In this document: positions 44,278 through 55,595 of the stretch, piece after piece
Layout of the letters: the number at the start of each line of letters is the position of its first letter
Numbering within the stretch: position 1 is the stretch's first letter
Assembly: GCA_008704415.1 (NCBI GenBank)
Contig: VXIS01000160.1
Location: forward strand, 1 to 64,000
Direction: 5' to 3'
Origin: Sphaerosporella brunnea
Taxonomy: Eukaryota > Ascomycota > Pezizomycetes > Pezizales > Pyronemataceae
Length of the DNA: 64,000 nucleotides
Position numbers and translations under genes: made by a program
Notes under the pieces: generated by a model
What the model saw: the letters and a program-made list of their open reading frames with translations, nothing else
Told to the model about the DNA's origin: nothing
The model's database searches: none

Positions 44278-44436
44278 TGTGTGTGGTGTGGGGTGGTTGG
44301 GCGGGAGGGTGGGGTTGTCGCGGAGCGGAGGGAAGACGTGAAGAAACGTGAAGCAACTCTCGCCTACAACGCACAGACCACCCACATCACCGACGCGGCT
44401 TCATCTCGAACCCCCTTCCAGCTCCCTACAACCACA
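44278..44436. promoter_or_regulatory. Short bidirectional promoter between ipi1 and the LC7 gene
   Basis: Only 159 bp separate the two divergent ATG codons, so core promoter elements for both genes must lie here. I see no clear TATA box and name no factor site. Confidence 0.6.
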
Positions 44437-44999
44437 ATGGCATCACCAACACTTCCCCAAAACGTCGTATGTGCATCCATCCTCCCACCAGCGAGACAAA
44501 AAGGAAAAAATAAAAAAAACAAAAAAAAAACTAAATGATGTCCCAGTCCGACACCGACCTCACAGCGCTGATCACGCGGCTCTCCCTAAAACCCTCAGTC
44601 CAAAGCGTCCTGGTCCTCTCCCGCGCCGACGGCGCCATAATCCGTGCCACAGGCCTGATAACGCGCCCCACGTCGCCCGACCACCCGCTTGCGGCAGAGT
44701 ATGCGGCCGCGGTCTACAAGTATGTGAAAGCGAGCGAGGAGCTGGTCGGGGAGCTGGAGGGCATCGATGGCGGCGTTCTGGGCGGCATGGTCAAGAAGGA
44801 GGACGTGGCGGCTAGTGAGGAGGAGATAGAGAAGCCGAGAGATGATGTTAAGCTTGTGCGCCTAAGGACGAAACGGAGGGAGTTGGTGGTTGTGCCTGGT
44901 GAGTTCTCCTGGAGGAGGAGCGAGCGGCGGGGCGGCTAATGAGGTATAGATCAGAGATTTATTCTTGTGGTTTTTCATGACACGCCGGCGGCGAACTAG
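44437..44999 (+). CDS. Dynein light chain, Roadblock/LC7 type
   Basis: Exons 44437-44466, 44547-44898, 44950-44999; 143 aa. The Roadblock/LC7 domain binds the dynein intermediate chain and takes part in cargo transport and nuclear migration along microtubules. Visible features are TRLSLKPSVQSVLVLSRADGAIIRATG (in parts), the alternating beta strand pattern, and a C-terminal strand RFILVVFHDTPAAN that only appears after removing the 51-nt second intron. Exon 1 encodes MASPTLPQNV. An alternative start at 44535 would begin MMSQSD without the first exon. An acidic insertion of about 25 residues (VKKEDVAASEEEIEK) sits between the core strands, as in several fungal LC7 proteins. Confidence 0.9.
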
Positions 45000-45188
45000 A
45001 CGGGTGCGGGGAGCATGGGACGGTGATGGCGATACATTAATGGGCTTAATGGCGTTGAGGGCGTTGTGTACAGCTGAATAACATATACATCATACAACAA
45101 ACATATTTCTCCACCGAAGAACATTTCTATCCGGAGAAAAAGTGAAGTGTTGGTTTAGGTCTATGTACCCCGCAACACACGTGCGACG

Positions 45189-46667
45189 ATGATGGCAACC
45201 CCCGATCCACCACCACCACCGCATCCACCTCCACTGGAAACACTGGACCACACCTTCACCCCGCAAACATGGCGGCCCATAATCACCGCTTCATTTCCCA
45301 GCAAACCCTCCTCTTTCCTCGCCGCGCTCTCTGAGATGTTTGAGCACCCCGAGCACAACACCTCGTGGATTCTGCGCTCAGACACACTCTTTGATTCTGC
45401 CTGCAGCGAGCGCGGAGAACCTGCACCAGAACCCCGCAGCATAAGCATCCCCTTCTACGCCGCCACACGTACGCTCCTACGGCGCTTCATCCCGCGCAAC
45501 CCCGCGCGCGACGCGCCAGCGCTACAGACATGCCATTTCCTGACGCACACGAGCCTGGAGGGTGAGATCCGCGAGCTGGTGGTGTACCTGAATCACGGCG
45601 ACACAGCGGAGGCCACGCCGTACTATCTCCCCAAAGTCAAGGGCGTGGGCTGGTTACTGTGTCCTTCCACCTCCGCGCAGGAGGGATACATAGTCTCGCT
45701 GCTTTATGCATATTTCCCCTCGCAAGCGCCGGTAAGGAAAGGCGATAGATTGCAGCGTACGGCGCAGCATCTTCTTGAGCGTCCGCTCAAACTGGCAAAA
45801 GGAATAGAAGAGGGCTATATCAAACGTGTACACCACGACCTCATCATCCCCCGCGAGGCCTTCCAGGATCTATACCTCACTCTCCGCACACGGCACGCCG
45901 CCCGCCTCTGCTCTGGCTGGCGCGAAAAAACTGATCCTAAGAAACACGTGTTTGAAGACATCCTGATCGCGGCGTTCCTGATCAGCCTGTGGCGGGGTAT
46001 GTACCCCGGCGCCGAGAAGTCGGGGTGGGTCGGCTTCGTCGACATCGGCTGCGGGAACGGGGTGCTAGTCGATGTTCTGCTCCGCGAAGGCTGGAGCGGC
46101 GAGGGGTGGGATGCACGGGCACGCAAGAGCTGGGAGGGGTTTGAAGAGAGCACTAGGTCTAGGCTTGGAGAGAATATTCTAGTGCCGTGGGTTCTGGGGG
46201 AGGCCGGGGAGGGAGAACATGATGGACGGTTCCCGGCGGGAACGTTCATCATCTCGAATCATGCGGATGAACTCACGCCTTGGACCCCCATCCTAGCTGC
46301 GCGCAGCGGGTGCCCGTTTTTGGTGATTCCGTGCTGCTCGCATGCGCTTGATGGGTCAAGGAAACGGTTTCCCCCGCCGAAAGAGGAGGAGGACACCAGC
46401 GATTTGAGGTTGAATAAGAATTTGAGTAAGAGCACATATGCCAGCCTGTGCGCTTATATAGAGGGCCTCGCCAGGGAATGTGGATGGGTCGTGGAGAGGG
46501 AGATTTTGCGGATTCCAAGCACTAGGAATGTCGGCATTTTGGGACGCAGGAGGAGAGATGGCGTGGTGGTGGATCTGGAGATGTTGGTGGAGAAGGAGGG
46601 CGGTGCGGCGGGGTGGAGAGAGAAGATTGAGGCGTTGAAAAAGAAGGAGGCTGTTGCGGGTCATTGA
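45189..46667 (+). CDS. trm44: tRNA (uracil-O(2)-)-methyltransferase Trm44
   Basis: Single exon, 492 aa. Trm44 methylates the 2'-O of U44 in tRNA-Ser in the cytoplasm using S-adenosylmethionine. The methyltransferase domain has FVDIGCGNGVLVD at about residue 283 (SAM-binding motif I). The family blocks IISNHADELTPWTP and FLVIPCCSHALDG (about 350-400) follow, then a C-terminal region ending with NVGILGRRR. The N-terminal half contains the partly conserved TSLEGEIRE and YYLPKVKGVGWL segments. Two adjacent ATG codons (45189, 45192) give the same protein minus one Met. It lies 189 bp after the LC7 gene, same strand, as an independent unit. Confidence 0.92.
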   Translation: MMATPDPPPPPHPPPLETLDHTFTPQTWRPIITASFPSKPSSFLAALSEMFEHPEHNTSWILRSDTLFDSACSERGEPAPEPRSISIPFYAATRTLLRRFIPRNPARDAPALQTCHFLTHTSLEGEIRELVVYLNHGDTAEATPYYLPKVKGVGWLLCPSTSAQEGYIVSLLYAYFPSQAPVRKGDRLQRTAQHLLERPLKLAKGIEEGYIKRVHHDLIIPREAFQDLYLTLRTRHAARLCSGWREKTDPKKHVFEDILIAAFLISLWRGMYPGAEKSGWVGFVDIGCGNGVLVDVLLREGWSGEGWDARARKSWEGFEESTRSRLGENILVPWVLGEAGEGEHDGRFPAGTFIISNHADELTPWTPILAARSGCPFLVIPCCSHALDGSRKRFPPPKEEEDTSDLRLNKNLSKSTYASLCAYIEGLARECGWVVEREILRIPSTRNVGILGRRRRDGVVVDLEMLVEKEGGAAGWREKIEALKKKEAVAGH

Positions 46668-46960
46668 TAAACATCTACCTGCTTAAGCAGAATCATAGAC
46701 TTGGTGAAGCGCGAGATATCAAGCACTGTTTCTGGATAGCTAAGAATTATTAATTCAATGTCCTGCATGAGATCGCCGCACCCCGCCCGCCTTGGTTTGT
46801 GCCAACCGAGGTATGTACATAGTAGGGCGATCATGAAGGATCCGAAGACTTGCCGAGCCCCTCGCCTGGGGAATACAAAGGGCGGGGGTTGCAGCATCAA
46901 TTGACTTCCCTCCATCTCTCTCACAATCTTTTCAACCCCAACCAAAAAACAGCAACAACA

Positions 46961-47826
46961 ATGGCTTCCAAAGCCTGCTGCACAATCCCACCGGTCGTCT
47001 CCAACACAGACGAGTACACAATCAAGGGCTCCTACAGCGCACTCTCAGAGTTTAAAACCTATGTCACGGGATCCACCAGCTCAAAGACGGGTGTGCTGGT
47101 GATCTACGACATCTTCGGCATGGACTTTAAGCAGACGCTGCAGGGGTCCGATATCATCGCCAGCTCTGGCCACCTGGTCGTCATGCCCGACTTGTTTAAG
47201 GGCCAGCCAATGGATATCGGGGTCTTCCCGCCAGACACGGACGAGAGGAGAAAGAAGCTGACGGACTTCTTTGCGACCACTGCGAACCCGCAGAATAATG
47301 TTGAGACGGTCAAGAACCTGGTTCCGGCGTTGAAGGAGGCGTATCCGAGTGTGGAGAAGTGGGCGTTGGTTGGATACTGCTGGGGTAGGTTTGGGTTTTT
47401 GGTTTTGAGGGATGGGGGGCTGATTGGCGACAGGTGGAAAGATTGTTACGCTGCTCTCCCAAGAGGGAACTCCTTTTGCTGCCTCCGCGCAGTGTCACCC
47501 CGCTTTTCTCGACCCCGAGGACGGAAAGAAGCTCACTATCCCCCACCTCTGCATCGCCTCCAAGGATGAAGACCCCGTGGCTGTGCAGAAGTTTAAGGAG
47601 GTGGTGGAGGCGAACGAGAAGATCCGTGACAAGAGCGAGGTCGTTAGATGGGAGGGTATTTTCCACGGGTTCATGGCTGCGCGCGCGAACTTGAAGGATA
47701 GGGAGAACTTTGTGTACTATGAGAAGGGGTGAGTGATATCTGATGGAGGGGGTTATAGTGATGTTGCTGACGCACAGGAATAGCTACAAGAAGGTGGTTC
47801 ACTTCTTGAAGGAGGCTTTGGCGTAA
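46961..47826 (+). CDS. Dienelactone hydrolase family protein (Aim2-like)
   Basis: Exons 46961-47384, 47434-47728, 47778-47826; 255 aa. An alpha/beta hydrolase with the dienelactone hydrolase triad: nucleophile Cys in GYCWGG (formed across intron 1, about residue 139), Asp in SKDEDP, and His in IFHGF. N-terminal VIYDIFGMD and MPDLFKGQP are typical of fungal homologues annotated as carboxymethylenebutenolidase-like; the yeast relative Aim2 is of unknown substrate. A cytosolic location is likely since no signal peptide is present. Intron 2 ends in two closely spaced acceptors (CACAG at 47777 and AATAG at 47783) that differ by two codons (Asn-Ser). The first is used here. Confidence 0.92.
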
Positions 47827-49604
47827 GCGCGATTGGCGCGGTGGTTTGGCTCCCTATCTAATGGGTGCAAATATATTGAGAAGTGTAGTGCTAACGTACG
47901 CTATGCTATGTATGGTAGGAGAGCGACCGGAAGCTCGAAGCTGTAAACTTGGAAATTTCATGGCTCTCCTTCTCTACTACGGAATAAATACCTCTCTCCC
48001 ACGTGTGTTTGGTCGATGAGTGCAATGTCCCCCCACACTTCTTGCAACAGTGATTGGGAATACCCAGAGTCGTTTTTTACCCAATCGGGCCTCTTGTCAT
48101 CGCGTTTTTGCCTGCTGGCGGTGCATTGATAATGATGATGAGGTGTGCATCGCTCAAGTCAATATATGTTTGCGAGTGATGAACCGCGGAATTAACCGCG
48201 GCTGCACGCCATCGCACTCGCATCGCTTTCGTTTTCGCTCACGGCGTTCGTCGGCCATGCAGTGTGTTATTCGGTAAGCTAGCCGTTGCGGGCAGGCTAG
48301 GGGAAAATCACTGGGGTGCCTCCTCCGATTCAGAGTCTGTGTTTTCAGGCCTCTCAGAACAGAATTGTTGTCTGCAGACACCGATGTCAAGACGAGGCCA
48401 TGATCGATCCCCATCATCTCAACGAGAGTGGAATCGCCGCGTTGACTGGGCATAGCTATGCAGGCTCCCATCAACGAGTGGATGATCTTACATAGGTTTG
48501 ATCAGCTGAAGGAAGGAGGAAGGATCACAACATCGGTGCTAGCTACGGTGACACGCCGCTCGACTCCACTTGCTTGCGAGCGCCAGAGTGTGGTGGTAGA
48601 GCACGTATGTACTCGTACTCGACGAAAAAACAATGATCCGGACACCCGGCTTACGCCCCACCAAAAATTTTAAAAAAAAGGCCGAGCGCCCGAGCAGTGT
48701 ACAAAAAATTAAACAACTCCACCATCACACGTCCGAAATTCGAGTATAGGGTCAAAAAAAAAGAGAATAAGCTAGAGAATCGGAATATCGTAGGGAAAAA
48801 AGGATACACCGCCGAAAGAGTAAAATCATAGAATATTGACACCCCTGCTGGCAATTTTCATCAATGGCCATGTTATTTATTCTATTTACACTAGCCTAGA
48901 AAGTACAGTGCCCATCAGAAAGCCGTTTACTCGGCTTCAATACTCCGGTGGACGGTTCGTTTCCGCACCCTGCCAGCTCCCCCATGGAGAGTGTGAAGGC
49001 ACGCTTTAGCTTTAGATACTTTGCCCATGCAAGATTGACCAGCACAACCGGTACTTTCACATCATCTTCACAGGCCAAAAACCTATCAGCTACATACCAG
49101 TGATGATTTCTCCAGCCGCATACCCTTTCCCCAATGCCTCGCCATGCTTTATAGCTATATCAACTTGGATCCTGAACATTTACAGCTTGGTATGCTGTTT
49201 CCTACGTTCCGGATCCAGTCTTCGGGGTAGTCCAGCTGGAGATGCCGCATCTTCTCGAGGCCAAATACTAGATATCACACCACTAGGGCCCGACAAGATC
49301 CCAAAGCAGCCTCCGGCACGGCTTCTTGAGGTTCCATACATATTCTGTCGACCTCACAACTCGGTAAGCGCCGAATTGATCCCGACATGCATGTTTGCTT
49401 TTTGTCCGAAACGATGTCGTGCCCGGATTGGCTGTCGGATACTCTACTGTCGCACTACCTTGGCACGGGTAAATTCGAATTCGGTCCGCGCTGCAGATTG
49501 CGCTCTATCAACTGACCCGTAGCATGTAGTATAGATAGACAGCAGCAGGACGATACGATTCCACATTGTTTCATTGCAGCAAATCCACCCCTTCACTTCG
49601 GACC
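47827..49604. other. Spacer, no gene seen
   Basis: About 1.8 kb of mixed AT-rich sequence (48659-48850 is strongly A-rich). Open frames on both strands are short and unlike proteins. A tRNA-like fragment with D-arm- and T-loop-like words lies at 49464-49521 on the minus strand. The last 90 bases are the leader of the P450 gene. Confidence 0.5.
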
Positions 49605-51394
49605 ATGACTATGGCCGCTGCCTACACCCCCCTCGTCGACTCGGCTCATGCCCATCCATACCTGACCCTCGTGGCGCTGCTCCTCGCCGTTCACGCAGCA
49701 CACTCCTTCATCAGTCTTCTCCACAACATCCGACTGGCACGAGCCACAGGACTGCCATACCTGATCTACCCCTACTCCTTCTCGAATCCATTGCTAGTGC
49801 TCCTTGTCTCGTGGCCATGGGTGCAAAATCTGATCGCAACAATACTGCCACAGCTGGGGCAGGACTATATCTTCCAGACCATGTACAGCACGCATTGGCG
49901 GGTGCAGGGCCGGTGGAACCAAAGACTTGGTGCTGTGTTTTTGGCGGTTTCGCCGACGAGGATCACGGCGTTTGTGGCCGATGCGGGCGCGATTAGGGAG
50001 ATTATGGCGGATCGAGAACGCTTTCCTAAGTCGCTTGAGCAGTACCAGACCCTCAATATGTATGGGCCGAACCTGGTGGCTGTGGGTTCCCTTCTCCCTG
50101 CGTTTTTGGAGTTGAACTGATTATGAGGATAGTCGGAGGGAGAACAATGGGCACACCACAAAAAATTCATCACCTCCCCTTTCGGCGAGCGGAATTATAA
50201 GCTAGTCTGGCGGGTAGCGCTGCAGCAAGCCCGAGAGTTGCTCGGAACTTGGAACACCGACATGCCAGATGTGCAGAACGACTTGTTCCGGCAGGCGCTG
50301 CATACCTTCTCCGAGGCGATCTATGGCATCCCGATGAGTTTTTCGACCGAGCTTCGGGAGGGGGAGGATTCTGAAAGCCTGGGGTTCCAGAAAGCGCTCA
50401 CGGTCATCACTACGAATTTGTTGCCGCATGCCATCAGCATCTCGGTGCTCCCCCACTGGCTACGACCTAAACGCCATGCCGACGCACACACGAATTTTGA
50501 GAGGTTTTTGAAGGGAATGGTGCAGAATGCGGATAAAGGCGGGAGCAGCCTTTTGAGTCTGCTGGTCGATGGGGAGGGCCTCACGGATCAGGAAATTATG
50601 GGCAATCTCTTTGTGTTCACGGTTGCGGGACATGAAACTACCGCACAGAGTATGTACTTTGCCATGGTCACGATGGCCCTGATGCCAGAGGTGCAGGACT
50701 GGGTCAGGGAGGAGGTCGACCGTGTACTCGGTGCGCAGGAAAGCCAGCGGATCGAGGATTGGAGATATGAAGACGTATTCCCGAAGCTGGGGAGAGTGCT
50801 ATTCTTAATGGTGTGTACCCCCTCTCCCCCCAAACCCCTAACTAACACCGTCATCCACAGCTCGAAACCCTCCGCATCTACGCCCTCATTCCTTACATCC
50901 CCAAATCCTGCACCTACCCGACCACCCTCACCGTGGGGGGCAAAGCCCACCCGCTGCCACCCATGGACATAAGCCTCAGCACTGCATCTTTGCACCTCTC
51001 CCCCTTATACTGGGGACCCACAGCCTCCAGCTTCGACCCGACCCGCTGGGACGCCAGCAACACCTCCTCCTTCCTCGCAAAAAACAGAGGCGCCCAAGGC
51101 CTGCAAGTCGCCGGCCTTGAGTTCCCGAATATACACAGACCAGAGCGAGGCGCGTTTGTGGCGTTCTCGGATGGGGCCAGAGGGTGCATTGGACGCAAGT
51201 TTGGGCAGGTGCTTTTCGTGGCGACTATTACGATGGTTTTGAGGGGGTGGGAGGTCGGGATTAAGTGTGGCGAGGGGGAAACGAGGGAGATGGCCAGGGA
51301 ACGCGTGAGGGGCGTGATTAGTAGGAGTTCGGCTACTGTGGCGTTGGGGGTGAGGGAGGAGGTTGGGCTGGTGCTGACGAGGAGGGGGGCGTGA
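49605..51394 (+). CDS. Cytochrome P450 monooxygenase
   Basis: Exons 49605-50081, 50133-50810, 50861-51394; 562 aa. N-terminal hydrophobic segment (about 18-45) for ER anchoring. P450 signatures are in order: I-helix AGHETT (about 324-329), K-helix ETLR (387-390), PERF-region equivalent FDPTRWDAS, and the haem loop FSDGARGCIGRKF with the cysteine ligand at about 494. Both introns (51 and 50 nt) restore conserved blocks: NLVA joined to SEGEQWAHH, and FLM joined to LETLRIYALIP. The reaction is a haem-thiolate oxidation; the substrate cannot be told. No partner biosynthetic genes flank it, so a secondary-metabolite role is not supported by context. The start at 49605 is the first ATG in frame. 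Confidence 0.95.
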
Positions 51395-52119
51395 TTTTTG
51401 GGAGCATGAAGAGCGGGGGGAAGGAGTGGCCAGGTTATGAGAATTGATCTTGTGTTATTTCTTCTTGATGGATCTGCGAGTGATGCTATGTGATCGCATT
51501 ATCACTTGTGGGAATGAATCGCAATTGCACAACTGTCCGTTCAGAGAACAAATACTAGGCGGAGGTTTCTTTCTTCGTTAGAGTAACTCCGCCCTGGCTT
51601 CTTATGATAAGACTTCTCTTTTCGTGATTCTGGCGACGTATGGCAGTGTCACGACGCACCGCATCCATATATGTGAAAAAACTGCTCGCGACCCGAAGCA
51701 TGAAGTCGTCACGTCGTTAGAAAAACACAAATGCAACACTCAACCCTTTCTTTTTTTACCATACGGCAACTGGGGTGTATAATACTGCTGACGTTCCTGG
51801 TGGCCGCGCGGCTGCCGTGGTATGTTAAGTTGCAATTGGGGTGCGCCCTGTGGGTGGAGGGGGGTAAAAAAAGAGGGTGTTGGATGTCCGTTGGGAAGCT
51901 GCCGACGTCGTTGTGGAACTGTTGGGATGTGGTGATACAGGATGGAGTTGAACCCGTTGAACCCAAGACGTCATGTCATGATCGGCCGCTACATGTTGCC
52001 GACGACGGCTGCCTAAATGCTTCCATCACATCTGCCACCGCGGTTGGGAGGTTCACTGCAATGGTAGCTTACTTTCTGGGGGCCCCCTCTATCTTGAATG
52101 GGTTTGTTTTGATCATATT

Positions 52120-53400
52120 GTTATCCGGCCGCTTGCGGCCATGACACATGTAAGAGGAGAAGAGACTGTGCTACACCGTAGGCCTAGGCCCACCGCTGGT
52201 GTCTGCGGCCAAGGAAAGAGCACCAGGTATAAAAGCGCACCAAGGAGACGCGTAACTGTACTCGCACTAATGAAAACGTCACGCTGAGGAAAGGTTACAG
52301 ACTTGTCACAACATGCCCCAACCTTGGTGGTGTTTAGGAAGTCCACCGATCATCTGCTAGCAGCGCGGTCAACCGGCCACCTCCTTCGTCGCGTCCTTGA
52401 CCGTCCTCCAAAGGACCCTCTGCTCGTTCTTCCACCTCTTGTAAATAAAGAGGTGGTCTCGTGTCTGGACGGCGCCACCAGCACTTGCCATCTCCTCTGC
52501 GGCCGGTGCGTGGGGGGGCTTTTCCGAGGCGCAGTGGGAAGAAGCGAGACGCCACCGCTTTCCTCTGCTTGTAGGCGAAAAGGTTTGGCTTATCCCGTTG
52601 AAAGTAGCATCCTTTCGGCCGGCAGTGTTTATCCAGCCAGGCAATGCGGTCTTGCTGTGACCCCCCCCCCCCCTTCTGCCGATGTGGGCCAGCGATGATA
52701 TCGCACGCGAGATACTTGTCGCGACGATTCTCTGCTGCTTCGAGCTGGTCGTTGCCCAGTAATCCATCCAAATGGCCAGGGACCCATCGAAACTCCACCT
52801 CCCCACCCTTGGGTTTTCAGTGCAGCTTCTGCGCGGGCAATCTGAGGTGTTGTCCCGGTCCAGGCGTGCCGTGCTGAAGCCGCTTCAGCGCCGCCTGTGC
52901 GTCCGTGAAAGATCGCTGGAGAGTGCGATGTCGAAAGAGCTCTGCGTCATAGGCCTTCCTTGTTCCTTCCGATGGTAAGCTGCGGCATTCCTCCATTTGC
53001 CCTGTTCTGCATCGATCTGGGTCACGGCTACGTAACCACAGCAGCCATGCTCGAGCCTGGAGCCAGGCGGCCTCGAGGGCCTTGTCCTTGTCTAGGATGA
53101 CGACGGGCCCTAATAATGGCTGAATGGTGGCGGCCACAACCCGTTCGACCGCAGGCGGCGGGCGATCCGGGATCGCGGCTGCAAGCTTGATCATGATGAT
53201 GACGGTTGCACAGCGGCCAGGCAGCATCAGCTGTCGCGTATTGCCTTTCCTAGAAGTAGCCTGCGGTAGTTACTTTGATTGGCTGCTGTGTGCTTCAACT
53301 CCCACGCACACTTACTTCTTAGTGCCAGGTTTTTCCGCAGCCTGCTATCTCACGGCCAGGAAATCGAAAACCCATTCGGCCACGACGTAACTGGACCGTG
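52120..53400 (-). mobile_element. Degenerate LINE retrotransposon remnant (RNase H to 3' end)
   Basis: Minus-strand frames, broken by frameshifts, show an RNase H-like C-terminal block (VEFRWVPGHLDGLLGND ... ENRRDKYL), a cysteine-knuckle region (GKCWW) and RWKNEQRVLW ... LLADDRW. These correspond to the same positions as in the fresh copy at 40204. The 3' end near 52120-52147 carries the shared terminal hairpin (TCATGGCCGC then GCGGCC). Homopolymer runs inside (C12 at 52661) contribute to frame loss. The left boundary near 53400 is approximate. Confidence 0.75.
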
Positions 53401-54189
53401 ACTCCAACGTCTGCAGTGGTACGACCTCAGCTCGCCCCCGGTAAGGTAGAGCGTACGGAGTGGATGACCGACAATCTCAACAGACCGCTGTTGGCCGTAC
53501 CGTCTCAGCGGCTGGAAACCGCAGCGTGGCTGAAATCCGGGAGGGCCGGCCCGGCAAGGTTCACCAGCAAGCTGTTGCGGTGACGGCACCGAAATTCAGG
53601 AGTGGCGAAGATAACAAGGGCGGATTTTTAGATGGGATGGAGTTGTTTTCCCCATGTCCCCAGAAACACGGTTGTTTGTTTGAACGATTATAGGTTCGAA
53701 TGATATCTTTTGCCTTTCTTTTCTTTGGGGGACTGAAATCCTTTGGTTTTGAGGAGTCTCGCAGCGATCGAGTGCAACTGTGACAGTGAGAGGTCTGAGC
53801 TGTTGAGCTGTCACTATATTCTCCACGAACGAGTGACCCACTATGATTATCTCCAAAGACCAAAAAAAAAAAAAAAGTTCGACAACTCAGGAGAACAATC
53901 CCATGAGAAAGCCCCCTAAGATCGAACTCGCTGCTGCCTCTAGGTGTTTCAATCCTTTCTATACCACTGCACCGCCGAGGCTTTTTTACATCTGCTTGAA
54001 GTCACCCGGAATCATGAACTGCTTAAGCTTAAAGAAAATCAGCTCATTAATATCGGACTTGAAGCTATCGAAATACTCGACGAGTCTCGCCCATGCCGCG
54101 GCAGGCCTTCCCACAAGCCAAAGAAGAACTGAAGGGGTGCCTCGACTTCTCTCAGCTCCGTGTACGTACAGAGGCCATCTTGAACATTG

Positions 54190-54374
54190 CAGTGTTCTCA
54201 ATAGCCGGCCCAAAAAGCCCGGGCTGGCTGTGGGCTGCGTCTTTGTATGTAAAAGTCGCGAAATGGCACAGAGTGATAACCAGTGAAGCGACCGAGCAAC
54301 AGATCATGCAGCCCACAGCCAGCCGGCCGGGCTGCGAGCTGAAAAGCCGGACTGGCTGGCTATTGAGAACACTA
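54190..54374. mobile_element. hAT-type MITE, copy 2 (185 bp)
   Basis: It begins CAGTGTTCTCAATAGCC and ends with the near-exact reverse complement (terminal base changed, giving TAGTG). Flanking octamers GAACATTG (54182-54189) and GAATATTG (54375-54382) match at 7 of 8. Terminal sequence and the following CGGCCCAAAAAGCCCG block are shared with copy 1 at 21869, while the interiors differ in length. Confidence 0.88.
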
Positions 54375-54784
54375 GAATATTGGAGGGTGGGAGGGCACGG
54401 GGATCGTTTCGCACGAAGTCCGGGGGCACCTTAATCTCGCAAGTGATGGATTATGATGAAACTCGTGCACTACTGTACCCCCCCGCGAACGTGAATCGTG
54501 ACGCTCAACTTAGGATACAACGTTCGCGGGTGAGCAGTCTGACTTCAAGTCTGAGCTGTCAGATCCGGGCTTAGGCTGAGGATAATGTGCAAGTTGTGTC
54601 TGTTGTATGGGTATTGGTTGATTTCCAGCGAGCTTGGAACCTGTCAGGATCCTGATCGGTGAAAGACAACGGTCGCAAAGTACTGAAAAAACTCCTTTTA
54701 TTGATTGCCCTCTTTTCCGCGTGGTATATGGTATATCCCTCGAAAAAAAAAATGCCGTGAAAAATCCACCCAAGCGTTTTTCCT

Positions 54785-55595
54785 TCAGTTACCGGTGCTG
54801 CCGAAGCCACCGGCACCACGGACGCTCTCCTCGAGTTCCTGAACCTCGACGACATCCGGCGTAATGATCTACCCCATCGATAAGTAAAAAGGAAAAAAGA
54901 AAAAGAAAAAAAGAACAAGCCTACCCTCTCAAGAATCAACTGCGCCACGCGATCACCTTCCTTGACGACAAACTCCTCGGGGCCATGATTAAACAGCAAA
55001 ACCTTGACTTGGCCTCTATACTATAACACCGCAACGGCAAAACAGAAGGAACCAGAACACCCATTAGCCACACCATTCATAACTCAAAACCTCATGCACA
55101 TCGTAACGGGGAAGAGTAGGGGAGGGGAGGCAGGGAACAACGCCTCCCCAAAAACACCCATCTCTCCCCCAGGCGTCCACCCCACCCGCCATAGAAGTAA
55201 CTCACATCAGCATCGATGACTCCGGCACCAACATCAATGAAGTTCTTGGCGGCAAGGCCGCTGCGGGGAGCAACACGTCCGTAGGTGCCCACCGGCACCG
55301 CCATCGCGATGTCAGTGTCGACGAGGGCCTTGCCGTGCGCGGGGATCGCAGCCGCACGTGCGGCATAGAGGTCATATCCAGCCGCGAACTCGGAGCCGCG
55401 CGTGGGAAGACGCGCCGACGCAGAGAGCTTCTTGATCTGCAGAGAGGGAACAAAGTCGGCGTTGGCGGTGGACTCCATGGTTTTGGCTTTTTTGGTGGCA
55501 GTTGGTTCGGGTTGTGTTGACGACGTGGGTGAAAGAAGGTGCTTGGTCGTGTCTGTGGTGGTGGTTGGAGTGGTGGGACGTGCGATGTCAGACAT
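54785..55595 (-). CDS. dut1: Deoxyuridine 5'-triphosphate nucleotidohydrolase (dUTPase)
   Basis: Exons 55595-55206, 55020-54925, 54868-54785; 189 aa. A trimeric dUTPase that hydrolyses dUTP to dUMP and PPi, keeping uracil out of DNA. All five family motifs are present: AAGYDLYA (1), PRSGLAAK (2), GVIDADYRGQVKV (3, across intron 1), [15 protein letters not shown] (4), and [10 protein letters not shown] (5) at the extreme C-terminus. An N-terminal extension of about 45 residues is Thr/Pro-rich and ends before [12 protein letters not shown]; internal ATGs could give a shorter form, such as MESTANADF, so nuclear/mitochondrial isoforms are conceivable. Intron 1 (185 nt) is unusually long for this window. 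Intron 2 is 56 nt. Confidence 0.95.

Larger units (their letters stand above)
51395..54784. other. Repeat-rich interval with LINE remnant and MITE
   Basis: No cellular gene is supported. It contains a degenerate LINE on the minus strand (about 52120-53400), a second hAT-like MITE (54190-54374) and scattered frames of doubtful meaning, such as a 62-aa helical frame at 53944-54132. Confidence 0.55.
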
